Positions 1 to 6,655 of a stretch of DNA of 14,082 nt are shown one piece after another; the stretch's first letter is position 1, and every line of letters starts with the position of its first letter. The stretch is from Atribacterota bacterium (GTDB lineage: Bacteria > Atribacterota > Phoenicimicrobiia > Phoenicimicrobiales > Phoenicimicrobiaceae), in NCBI GenBank assembly GCA_030599445.1, contig JAUVOA010000010.1, positions 1 through 14,082 of the forward strand, given 5' to 3'. A program made the position numbers and the translations under genes. The notes beneath the pieces were generated by a model. That model had not been told where the DNA came from. It saw only the letters and a program-made list of their open reading frames with translations, and did not search any database.

Positions 1-63
1 ACGCTTTGCTTTTAACTATCTATTATTTTTAATAATTATAACATGAATGTCAAGTACAATTAA

Positions 64-83
64 AAATACTGAATAAAGTATTT
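64..83 (-). terminator. possible weak terminator hairpin after proA
   Basis: About 35 bases past the proA stop codon, the minus strand can form a perfect 7-bp hairpin (AAATACT / AGTATTT, loop TTATTC) followed by only a short run of T. The stem is all but one pair A-T and the U tract is weak, so this is a candidate end of the proBA transcript and no more. Nothing else is recognised between the left edge and proA. Confidence 0.3.
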
Positions 84-118
84 GTAATTCTCTTAAAGTT
101 TATTAGGAATATTTTCTT

Positions 119-1363
119 TTAACGTATTTGCCCATCACCATATATAATATATTTATAACTAGTTAGTTCTCTCAAACCCATTGGTCCCCGTGCATGAAGT
201 TTCTGAGTACTTATACCAATCTCTGCCCCCAATCCAAACTCAAATCCATCAGTAAAACGGGTTGAAGCATTTATATATACTGTAGCAGCATCAATTTCTT
301 TGGAAAACTTTTTAGCATTCTGCTGATTTTGGGTCACGATAGCTTCTGAATGTTTAGTACCATATCTATTTATATGATTAATGGCTTCATTAATATTTTT
401 AACCACTTTAACGGAAATGATATAATCGAGATATTCAGTATGCCAATCTTTTTCTGTCGCAATTTTATATTTTGGAAATAACTTTTTAACTTTATCACAT
501 CCTCTAATCTCAACACCTAATTCTTCAAGTTCTGATAGTATTACAGGCAGATATGTCGAAGCAACACTTTCAGCAATCAAAAGCGTTTCAGCAGCATTAC
601 ATACTGCCGGTCTACTGGTTTTTGCATTTATCACTATTTTTTTCGCCATTTCTAAATCTGCTGTTTCATCAACAAAAATATGGCAATTACCCACACCGGT
701 TTCAATCACCGGGATTAATGAATTTTCCACTACTGTCTTGATAAGAGATGCACCTCCTCTAGGGATTAATACATCAATATAGTCTCTCATCTTCATTAAT
801 TCTATAGCGCTTCTTTTTTCAGTATCCTCGATAAGCTGAATAGCCTCAAAAGGAATACTACCCTCTCTCAGACCTTCTCTTAAAACCTTTACCAGTGCCT
901 TGTTAGAATTTATTGCCCCGGAACCACCCCTTAAAATAACTGCATTTCCCGCTTTAAAACAAAGAGCCGAGGCATCAACGGTAACATTGGGTCTTGCTTC
1001 ATAAATAACTCCAATTACACCTAAAGGGACTCTTTTTTTCTCTATACAAAGACCATTGGGTCTTTTTATTCTTGATTCTATTTCGCCAACAGGATCTGGC
1101 AACGTAGCGACAGTCAATAATCCCTCTGCCATCGCTTTAATTCTTTTTTTATCTAACACTAATCGATCCAAAAAGGCTTTTGCTTTTCCTTCATGTTGAG
1201 CAATTTCAAGGTCTATTATATTTTCTTTCAAGATAAATTTTTCTGCCTTGATCAAACTCCCAGCCATACATTTCAAAGCATCATTCTTTTTCTTAGTAGA
1301 ATAATGAGCTATTTCACTAGATACTAATTTTGCTTTCTTTCCAATTAAACTCAAGCTTTCCAT
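119..1363 (-). CDS. proA: glutamate-5-semialdehyde dehydrogenase (gamma-glutamyl phosphate reductase)
   Basis: ProA catalyses the second step of proline synthesis: NADPH-dependent reduction of gamma-glutamyl phosphate to glutamate-5-semialdehyde, in the cytosol. At 414 residues it has the usual full length of the family. Visible family signatures are the VIYEARPNVT block (about residues 119-128), the RGGSGAINSNKAL loop (145-157), PRGGASLI (201-208) and the active-site segment RPAVCNAAETLL, with the nucleophilic cysteine at 255. The ATG follows the proB stop codon with no bases between, and its Shine-Dalgarno (AAGGGG) lies in the last codons of proB, so the two are translationally coupled and share the T-box leader. 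proC, the third gene of the pathway, is not in the window. The identification is very secure. Confidence 0.97.
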   Translation of the reverse strand: MESLSLIGKKAKLVSSEIAHYSTKKKNDALKCMAGSLIKAEKFILKENIIDLEIAQHEGKAKAFLDRLVLDKKRIKAMAEGLLTVATLPDPVGEIESRIKRPNGLCIEKKRVPLGVIGVIYEARPNVTVDASALCFKAGNAVILRGGSGAINSNKALVKVLREGLREGSIPFEAIQLIEDTEKRSAIELMKMRDYIDVLIPRGGASLIKTVVENSLIPVIETGVGNCHIFVDETADLEMAKKIVINAKTSRPAVCNAAETLLIAESVASTYLPVILSELEELGVEIRGCDKVKKLFPKYKIATEKDWHTEYLDYIISVKVVKNINEAINHINRYGTKHSEAIVTQNQQNAKKFSKEIDAATVYINASTRFTDGFEFGLGAEIGISTQKLHARGPMGLRELTSYKYIIYGDGQIR

Positions 1364-2179
1364 TTAATTTTGCCCCTTCATTATTTTTTTTGGTAAAAAA
1401 ATTGTCCCTTCATTTTTACCTTGAATGACACCCATAATCTGTTCAGGTTTTTTACCCTTTATAATTGCAACTGCTATGCCCCGAGCTGTCGCCAGCTTCG
1501 CTGCATATATCTTCGTTCTCATTCCTCCGGTTCCAAAACCACTACCAACACCGTAAGCAAAAGATTCAATTTCTTCATTAATATCTTCAACGAAAGATAT
1601 TTTTTTTACGTTTTTGTTTTTTCGAAAATCTCCTGTATAAAGACCATCGGTATCGGAAAGCATTATCAGGATATCTGCTTTAATCAAAATGGATACAACT
1701 GCAGATAAAGTATCATTATCTCCAAAAACAATTTCTTCCACAGCAACCGTATCATTTTCATTGACAATAGGAATTACTTTATATTTAAATAAGGCATTAA
1801 AAGTATTGCAGGTATTATATTGACGAATACTATCTTCAAAATCATTACGGGTTAAAAGCATCTGGGCAACCGTTATTTCATATTTTGAAAAAATATTTTT
1901 ATATAAATGCATTAACAGTCCTTGACCAATAGCAGCCATAGCCTGTTTTTTGTCTAATTTTTGGGGTTTTTGTTGAAGGCCAAATTTACTTGCTCCTATA
2001 CCGATTGCTCCTGAAGAGACAATAACAACTTCTCTTTCCTGCGCGTGTAAATCCGAGACAATTTTTGCAAGTTTTTCTAAATAATAATAATTTATTTTCC
2101 CGGACTCTTTTATTATTGTAGAAGTCCCAATTTTAATTACCAGTCGCTTAACTTGCTGAAAACTCTTTATTCTTTTCAT
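1364..2179 (-). CDS. proB: glutamate 5-kinase, short form without PUA domain
   Basis: ProB phosphorylates glutamate with ATP to gamma-glutamyl phosphate, the committed and usually proline-inhibited step of proline synthesis. The chosen start gives 271 residues. It begins MKRIKSFQQV and follows AAGGAG at 8-9 bases spacing. An in-frame ATG at 2377 would add 66 residues, but it lies inside the T-box leader and has no ribosome site. The amino-acid kinase fold is complete: VIKIGTSTII near the N-terminus, VIVSSGAIGIGASK, the IVNENDTVAV and FGDNDTLSAVV glutamate/ATP loops, LSDTDGLYTG and GTGGMRTKIYAA. The protein stops shortly after the kinase domain, so the roughly 100-residue C-terminal PUA domain found in the E. 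coli enzyme is absent. Such short ProB proteins are known. The gene heads the proBA operon. Confidence 0.95.
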   Translation of the reverse strand: MKRIKSFQQVKRLVIKIGTSTIIKESGKINYYYLEKLAKIVSDLHAQEREVVIVSSGAIGIGASKFGLQQKPQKLDKKQAMAAIGQGLLMHLYKNIFSKYEITVAQMLLTRNDFEDSIRQYNTCNTFNALFKYKVIPIVNENDTVAVEEIVFGDNDTLSAVVSILIKADILIMLSDTDGLYTGDFRKNKNVKKISFVEDINEEIESFAYGVGSGFGTGGMRTKIYAAKLATARGIAVAIIKGKKPEQIMGVIQGKNEGTIFLPKKIMKGQN

Positions 2180-2202
2180 ATTTATTTTCTCCTTAAATAA
2201 AT

Positions 2203-2242
2203 AAAAAAACTCTTTCATCTCCAAATAGAGACGAAAGAGTTT
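2203..2242 (-). terminator. T-box intrinsic terminator upstream of proB
   Basis: On the minus strand a 15-bp stem begins AAACTCTTTC and closes GAAAGAGTTT, with a single G-U pair and a six-base loop. It is followed at once by a run of seven T. This is a strong Rho-independent terminator placed 24 bases before the proB start codon. Its 5' arm (CTCT, 2239-2236) can instead pair with AGAG (2261-2258) beside the T-box motif to form the antiterminator, the classic mutually exclusive arrangement. Confidence 0.9.
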
Positions 2243-2504
2243 ACTTTCGCTGTACCACTCTATTAAATTTAAAATAAATATCATAAAATGAAGTACATAT
2301 AAAAAGTACGGCTCAAAATAAATTTTGAGTTTATACTTTCCCAATGATAACGGATGGGATAACCGAATAAAGCTCATCGCTTTTAGTATTTCAAGGTGGG
2401 TTCAAAATATTTCTTGGGACAGAATCTTTCAGCTTTTAGATTCTGTTCTCTATACCCTTTAATATTTTTACTATTCCTTTTCTATACCTTTAGAATTTAT
2501 ATTT
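2203..2504 (-). promoter_or_regulatory. T-box riboswitch, proline-type (specifier CCC)
   Basis: The roughly 300-base leader of proBA carries the standard T-box parts in order. Stem I has an AAGG/CCTT lower helix (2479-2476 with 2396-2393), the AGTA loop-E motif (2472-2469) opposite GAA (2403-2401), the specifier triplet CCC (2400-2398), and a distal loop with the GNTG box as GCTG (2433-2430). CCCA/TGGG pairing near 2357-2341 fits the Stem II pseudoknot. CTCAAAA/TTTTGAG (2329-2312) fits Stem III. The T-box motif GAGTGGTACAGCG (2260-2248) precedes the terminator. CCC is a proline codon, and the T after TGG matches an A discriminator base, as expected for tRNA-Pro. By the known mechanism, uncharged tRNA-Pro stabilises the antiterminator and turns on proBA. 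Confidence 0.93.
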
Positions 2505-2509
2505 TCCAT

Positions 2510-2538
2510 AGTATAAAAGATAAACAATCTTTTGTCAA
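2510..2538 (-). promoter_or_regulatory. sigma-A-type promoter of proBA
   Basis: A perfect TTGACA -35 (2538-2533), a 17-base spacer and TATACT -10 (2515-2510) lie on the minus strand. Transcription would start near 2503, just before T-box Stem I. The promoter sits in the 33 bases beyond the end of the upstream membrane-protein gene, so proBA is its own transcription unit. Confidence 0.88.
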
Positions 2539-2571
2539 TGATTCGTTTACATCAAAACATTTGTAGTGCTG

Positions 2572-3048
2572 TTAAAGTTTATCAATGGAATTCTCTTGCT
2601 CGCTCTTTCTTTTTTTAATAAACAGTACAATACTACCTATAACTCCAATCAAAAAACCTATGGGGCAGGCAAAAATTGCAATAAGGAAAAATATCACTTC
2701 AAAGGCTTTCATCAGATAGCTTAATATAGTTATATGGCTGGTAACCTGCTCTAAAGCATAAAAAATATTGTGTAGTAAGGCAAAGACAAAAAATCCTGCA
2801 GCGGAGGCCCCGGTTAGCATTAAAAACTTTTTAAGCTTCCCCTCAACTTTTTGTACCAAAGTTAAACCAATTAGGACACTACCCAATATAACGAGAATAA
2901 TACCGTTAATTATTACAAAAGCAGTATTTATATATCCCCTAAAACCAGGGATTAAAAGCATACCAACGGTAATAACAAAAACTATTATCACCAAATAAAA
3001 CATTATTGTTAAGGTGTCTCTTTTTTGACTATCCATAATCAAACCCAT
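2572..3048 (-). CDS. small four-helix integral membrane protein, unknown function
   Basis: The protein has 158 residues, with hydrophobic segments at about 13-33, 42-64, 78-99 and 116-144, a short basic linker (KVEGKLKK) between helices two and three, and a charged C-terminal tail. The segment LTGASAAGFFVFALLHNIFYAL (79-99) resembles one I associate with conserved hypothetical membrane proteins, but I cannot name a family. No catalytic motif is visible. The start at 3048 is preferred over the methionine four codons later because AGGAAG lies 8 bases before it. It has its own promoter, whose -35 box comes from a palindromic repeat. Downstream is the proBA promoter, so there is no sign that it shares the proline operon. 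No function is inferred. Confidence 0.8.
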   Translation of the reverse strand: MGLIMDSQKRDTLTIMFYLVIIVFVITVGMLLIPGFRGYINTAFVIINGIILVILGSVLIGLTLVQKVEGKLKKFLMLTGASAAGFFVFALLHNIFYALEQVTSHITILSYLMKAFEVIFFLIAIFACPIGFLIGVIGSIVLFIKKRKSEQENSIDKL

Positions 3049-3090
3049 ACTTTTTACTTCCTGGGAAATTTGTTTATTCTCGCCTTTCTT

Positions 3091-3119
3091 ATTCTATGCT
3101 ATCTTAAAATTTTTGTCAG
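3091..3119 (-). promoter_or_regulatory. promoter of the four-helix membrane protein gene
   Basis: On the minus strand CTGACA (3119-3114), a 17-base spacer and TAGAAT (3096-3091) give a good sigma-A-type promoter, each hexamer one base off consensus. Transcription would start near 3084, about 36 bases before the ATG. The -35 hexamer is part of the right arm of the degenerate palindromic repeat at 3109-3140. Confidence 0.65.
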
Positions 3120-3140
3120 TTGATGGGCGTTTGACAAAGT
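3109..3140. repeat. degenerate copy of a dispersed palindromic repeat (copy C)
   Basis: TTTGTCA (3112-3118) and TGACAAA (3132-3138) form a perfect 7-bp inverted repeat around a 13-base centre. The arms match the inner arms of the two better copies at 10940-10974 and 12498-12532, while the centre has diverged. It lies between the radical SAM gene and the small membrane protein gene. Read on the minus strand it is a hairpin followed by AATTTT, so it could also weakly terminate the radical SAM transcript. Confidence 0.55.
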
Positions 3141-3145
3141 ATATT

Positions 3146-4630
3146 TTAATAATTCTTAAAAATCTCACGAAAATGAAAACCGCGGATAGCATAAGTTATC
3201 ATCATAGGAAAAAGTTGGGGACGTCTAATCAAAGACCAGAAAAAAAGCTTCCAATAATAAATTCTTTCCTCCCCTATTATGCCTAAATGCCAAATAGATT
3301 TAAAAAATGCACCAAGATAACAAAGATGAAATTGATATCTTTTCTTTTTTTGAAGAGGCTTAAAATTTTTCAAGAGAATTAGGATGCGTTCATAGTAGTA
3401 CTTAGGGGAATAAATCGTACTTAAAACTCTTTTATAACCATCGATAAGTGTTTTATAGTTTATTTTGGGAATAAAATTAATGGAAAGGTCGGTGTTGTCA
3501 CCTGTGGCTTCTTTTAATAATCTATTCTCTTTAACAAGTCGCTGGTAGAGTTTGGTACCCCGAGGAGCATTTAATAATCCGACCATAGCAGTAACAATTC
3601 CACTTTTCTGAATGAATTCAATTATTTTCTCAAAAATGGCCGGTGTATCATTATCAAAACCCATAATAAATCCTCCGCTTACTTCCAAACCAAATTCTTG
3701 TATTTTTTTAACACAAGCTATCATATCACGATTTTTATTTTGCAACTTACCACATTCTGCTAAGCTCTCTTCATTAGGAGTTTCAATTCCTACAAATACT
3801 GAACTAAATCCTGCCCGAACCATCAAGCGCATAAGTTCCTCATCATCAGAAAGATTTATCGAGGTCTGAGTAGTAATGGTGAAAGGATATTTTCGCGCTT
3901 CCATCCAATCAATCATGGCAGGCAGTATTTCATTTTTTACTGCCCTTTTATTCCCAATAAAATTATCGTCAACGATAAATAATCCACCCCTCCAGCCCTG
4001 TAAATAGAGACTATCTAATTCTGCCAATATCTGATCTTTGGTTTTTAGTCTCATCTTATGTCCGAAGAGTAAAGTTACATCACAAAAATCACAGTTAAAA
4101 GGACAACCTCGGGAATATTGAATACACATAGATGCATATTTATTTATATCAGCTAATTTCCAAAGAGGAATGGGAGTTTTTGTTACATCTGCCCATTGTT
4201 CTGAGGCGTAAATATGTTTAGGGTGCCCCTCTTCTAATTCTTTTAAAAAGTGAGGTAGGGTGATTTCGGCTTCATTAAGTATAAAATAATCTACATCATC
4301 CTCAAAGTCTTCATATCCGGATGTAAAGAGAGGACCGCCGGCAACAATCTTAGCTCCCAGCCTCTTGCATTGAGCAATTATCTTCTTCGCCGACTCCTTT
4401 TGAATAGACATAGCACCAATAAATACATAATCAGCCCATTTGATATCTCTATCATCCAATGTAGTTATCAACATATCTACAAGTTTTTTCTCCCAATTTT
4501 GAGGAAGCAAGGCAGCCACAGTCAACAATCCTAAGGGCGGGTAAACTGCCCTTTTAGAAATAAATTTTAAGGCATGTTTAAAACTCCAGAAAGTATCTGG
4601 ATATTCCGGATGAACTAAAAGTATTTTCAT
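3146..4630 (-). CDS. B12-binding-domain radical SAM protein (HpnP-like, DUF4070 type)
   Basis: This 494-residue protein has an N-terminal cobalamin-binding-like Rossmann domain (about 1-140, beginning MKILLVHPEYPDTFWSFKHA). No DxHxxG motif is seen there, so cobalamin, if bound, would not use that histidine. A radical SAM domain follows, with the 4Fe-4S motif CPFNCDFC (Cys176, Cys180, Cys183), the VDDNFIGNK segment (220-228), VFVGIETPNEESL (278-290) and GGFIMGFDND (319-328). The C-terminal roughly 120 residues are basic and aromatic and correspond to the DUF4070-like tail. The N-terminal sequence and architecture recall the hopanoid C-2 methylase family, whose members methylate unactivated carbons. 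No hopanoid or isoprenoid gene is nearby, so the substrate is unknown. The start is supported by AGGGGAAG about 6 bases upstream. It lies 85 bases after the ABC permease genes, and co-transcription is possible but not shown. Confidence 0.85.
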   Translation of the reverse strand: MKILLVHPEYPDTFWSFKHALKFISKRAVYPPLGLLTVAALLPQNWEKKLVDMLITTLDDRDIKWADYVFIGAMSIQKESAKKIIAQCKRLGAKIVAGGPLFTSGYEDFEDDVDYFILNEAEITLPHFLKELEEGHPKHIYASEQWADVTKTPIPLWKLADINKYASMCIQYSRGCPFNCDFCDVTLLFGHKMRLKTKDQILAELDSLYLQGWRGGLFIVDDNFIGNKRAVKNEILPAMIDWMEARKYPFTITTQTSINLSDDEELMRLMVRAGFSSVFVGIETPNEESLAECGKLQNKNRDMIACVKKIQEFGLEVSGGFIMGFDNDTPAIFEKIIEFIQKSGIVTAMVGLLNAPRGTKLYQRLVKENRLLKEATGDNTDLSINFIPKINYKTLIDGYKRVLSTIYSPKYYYERILILLKNFKPLQKKKRYQFHLCYLGAFFKSIWHLGIIGEERIYYWKLFFWSLIRRPQLFPMMITYAIRGFHFREIFKNY

Positions 4631-4715
4631 ATTAATCTTCCCCTTAATTTTATATTTTCTTGTAGATGAAGAATAAAATTTACTCTAACGAAATAATTTT
4701 TATTGTTGACTTATA

Positions 4716-5615
4716 TTACCCCTTAGTGCTTCCTGCTGTCAAACCTTTAATTAAAAACTTCTGAAATATAAGAGCTAATATAATGGGAGGTAAAGAGGCA
4801 ACAAATCCGGAGGCAGCTATTTGATCAAAGGCGTGAATATATTGACTTCCTAAAGCAGCAATATATACGGGTATAGTTATAGAATTGGTGGTTTTAGTAA
4901 AAACCATAGCTAAGACAAACTCATCCCAGGCTAATAGAAAAGTAAAAATTCCGGTAGCCACCAAACCAGGTGCCGATAGAGGAAGAACGATCTTTATTAA
5001 TGCCTGAGTTCTGGTACATCCGTCAATTCTCGCTGCTTCTTCCAACTCAGTAGGGATAGTAAGAAAAAATCCTCTCATAATCCAGATAACAAATCCCAGA
5101 ATAAAAGTAACATAAAGTATAATCAGGTTTATTTTGGTATCGTAGAAATGAAAATTACTATTAGCCTGTATTAAATAGTAATCAAAGGTACGAATAATGA
5201 TAAAAAATGGGATAACCAGGGCTACAGTAGGTATCATACGAATAGAAATTAAAGACATAACGATATTATTTTTAAAAGGAAATTTTAATCTGGCCAAAGC
5301 ATAAGCAGCCAGAGTTCCAAAAATCAAACAAATAATAGTTACACTGCCAGAGATAATAAGACTGTTACGAAGGGCAGCCATAAACCTCTGGCCAATATGA
5401 CTACTCATATCAAACATAGCCTGAAAATTCTTTAAAGTTGGGTTCTCAGGAAACCAACTGGTAGTGCGGTCTGAAATCAATTCCTTATAAGGGAAAAGAC
5501 CGGAAATAAACAGCCAGGTAAAGGGAGCAAGAGTCCAGACAACAATAAGAACAACCAATACATATAATATTATTCGAGAAATATACTTTTTCATCCTGGC
5601 TTTCCTGATTCCCAT
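4716..5615 (-). CDS. sugar-type ABC transporter permease, MalG/UgpE-like
   Basis: This is the second inner-membrane subunit of a carbohydrate (CUT1-type) ABC importer, 299 residues long. It has about six membrane segments, roughly at 14-36, 86-108, 119-141, 163-184, 215-240 and 270-290. The cytoplasmic EAA loop that docks onto the ATPase is clear: EEAARIDG (192-199), then a conserved LP at 211-212. The start follows GGAGGAG, which lies inside the last codons of the upstream permease gene; only three bases separate that stop codon from this ATG, so translation is coupled. An in-frame methionine at residue 8 is a possible alternative start without its own ribosome site. The substrate cannot be read from the permease. 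It is the last gene of the transporter cluster, and no ATP-binding subunit follows. Confidence 0.93.
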   Translation of the reverse strand: MGIRKARMKKYISRIILYVLVVLIVVWTLAPFTWLFISGLFPYKELISDRTTSWFPENPTLKNFQAMFDMSSHIGQRFMAALRNSLIISGSVTIICLIFGTLAAYALARLKFPFKNNIVMSLISIRMIPTVALVIPFFIIIRTFDYYLIQANSNFHFYDTKINLIILYVTFILGFVIWIMRGFFLTIPTELEEAARIDGCTRTQALIKIVLPLSAPGLVATGIFTFLLAWDEFVLAMVFTKTTNSITIPVYIAALGSQYIHAFDQIAASGFVASLPPIILALIFQKFLIKGLTAGSTKG

Positions 5616-5618
5616 TTA

Positions 5619-6566
5619 TTAAGTCTCCTCCGAATATAGTACTCTTACATAAATAAGGGCTATACCCAAGATAAATAAACCCACCAAGAACGAGAGAGCA
5701 GAGCCTCTACCAAAGTTTAAAAATTTCATTCCGGTTTCAAAGGTATATACACCTACCACCCTAATAGAGTATTGCATTAAAATATAAATAATATCAAAAA
5801 CTCGGAATAATTCCATAGTTCTTAAAACCAGGACCACCAGTAATACCGGACGAAGCAGAGGTAAAGTTATATTCCAGAATTGAGACCAGCTGCTCGCTCC
5901 GTCAATCCCGGCTGCCTCATACAAACTATCCGGGAAAGTTTGCAGGGCAGCTAAAACTAACAAAGTTACTAAGGGGGTAACCTTCCAGGTGTCTGCCAGA
6001 ATAATCATATTAAGAGCGGTGCTTGCTCCTACCCATTCCATAAAATTGCCAATAAGGGGAATATTTTGGAGGGGTACATCAAACCCCAACCAGACCTTAT
6101 CATAGTCAGCTGGAAATATATGTAATACCTTCATCAAACCATTAAGAGCTCCAAAACTTGAACCGGCATAAATCCATTCCCACATACGAGCATTAACTAC
6201 AGTAGGAAGTGCCCAGGGAAGTAATATGATAGATCTGACAAAAGATCTACCTATAAAACTCTTATTAAGCACCAGGGCCATACTGATACCAAGAATCAAT
6301 TCAATAACCAGGGAGACAACAGTAAAATAGGTAGTAACTCTTACCGCGCTCCAAAATAAAGGGTCTTTTAAAAAATAATATATATAATTGCTAATGCCAA
6401 TAAATTTGGTAGAAATACCTCCGATTATCGGCTCTGCTTTAAAAAAACTTAAGTAAAAAGCAAAAACAAGTGGTCCAATAACTACACATAGGATAATCAA
6501 AATACTGGGTAACAGGAGTATCAAGGCTAACTGTTTTGAACTAAGCTCTTGTCTTCTTATGCTCAT
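5619..6566 (-). CDS. sugar-type ABC transporter permease, MalF/UgpA-like
   Basis: This is the first inner-membrane subunit of the CUT1-type importer, 315 residues long. Membrane segments are visible at about 12-42, 76-100, 108-132, 184-209, 238-265 and 288-310. The ATPase-docking loop reads YEAAGIDGASSW (216-227), followed by the conserved ITLP (233-236). It pairs with the MalG-like gene downstream to form the heterodimeric channel served by the binding protein upstream. The ATG has AGAGGA about 8 bases before it. That ribosome site lies in the 3' arm of a small CTCTT/AAGAG hairpin (6576-6589), immediately next to a larger stem-loop, so its access may be set by RNA folding. Length and domain order are normal for the family. 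Confidence 0.93.
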   Translation of the reverse strand: MSIRRQELSSKQLALILLLPSILIILCVVIGPLVFAFYLSFFKAEPIIGGISTKFIGISNYIYYFLKDPLFWSAVRVTTYFTVVSLVIELILGISMALVLNKSFIGRSFVRSIILLPWALPTVVNARMWEWIYAGSSFGALNGLMKVLHIFPADYDKVWLGFDVPLQNIPLIGNFMEWVGASTALNMIILADTWKVTPLVTLLVLAALQTFPDSLYEAAGIDGASSWSQFWNITLPLLRPVLLVVLVLRTMELFRVFDIIYILMQYSIRVVGVYTFETGMKFLNFGRGSALSFLVGLFILGIALIYVRVLYSEET

Positions 6567-6588
6567 AAAACTATCCTCTTAATCAAGA

Positions 6589-6623
6589 GAAGAGGAGGAG
6601 GATTTATTATTCTCCCCCTCTTC
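6589..6623 (-). promoter_or_regulatory. intercistronic stem-loop between binding protein and permease genes
   Basis: GAAGAGGAGGAG (6589-6600) and CTCCCCCTCTTC (6612-6623) form a 12-bp inverted repeat with one mismatch around an 11-base AT-rich loop, in the 89-base gap between the binding-protein and first permease genes. It is GC-rich against an AT-rich background and has no good U tract on the minus strand. By analogy with known binding-protein operons, it would stabilise the upstream message or partly stop transcription, giving more binding protein than permease. That role is inference. Confidence 0.65.
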
Positions 6624-6655
6624 GGCCTTATTCCTATTACAATCTTATTACAATC

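Noticed and set aside
25..53. TTGACA with a poor -10 on the minus strand at the left edge
   Set aside because: The -10 at the right distance is only AAAAAT, and any gene it could serve is outside the window.
2180..2377. 66-residue N-terminal extension of ProB from an ATG at 2377
   Set aside because: The stretch is the T-box leader and terminator, has no ribosome site at 2377, and encodes nothing like ProB; the ATG at 2179 has AAGGAG.
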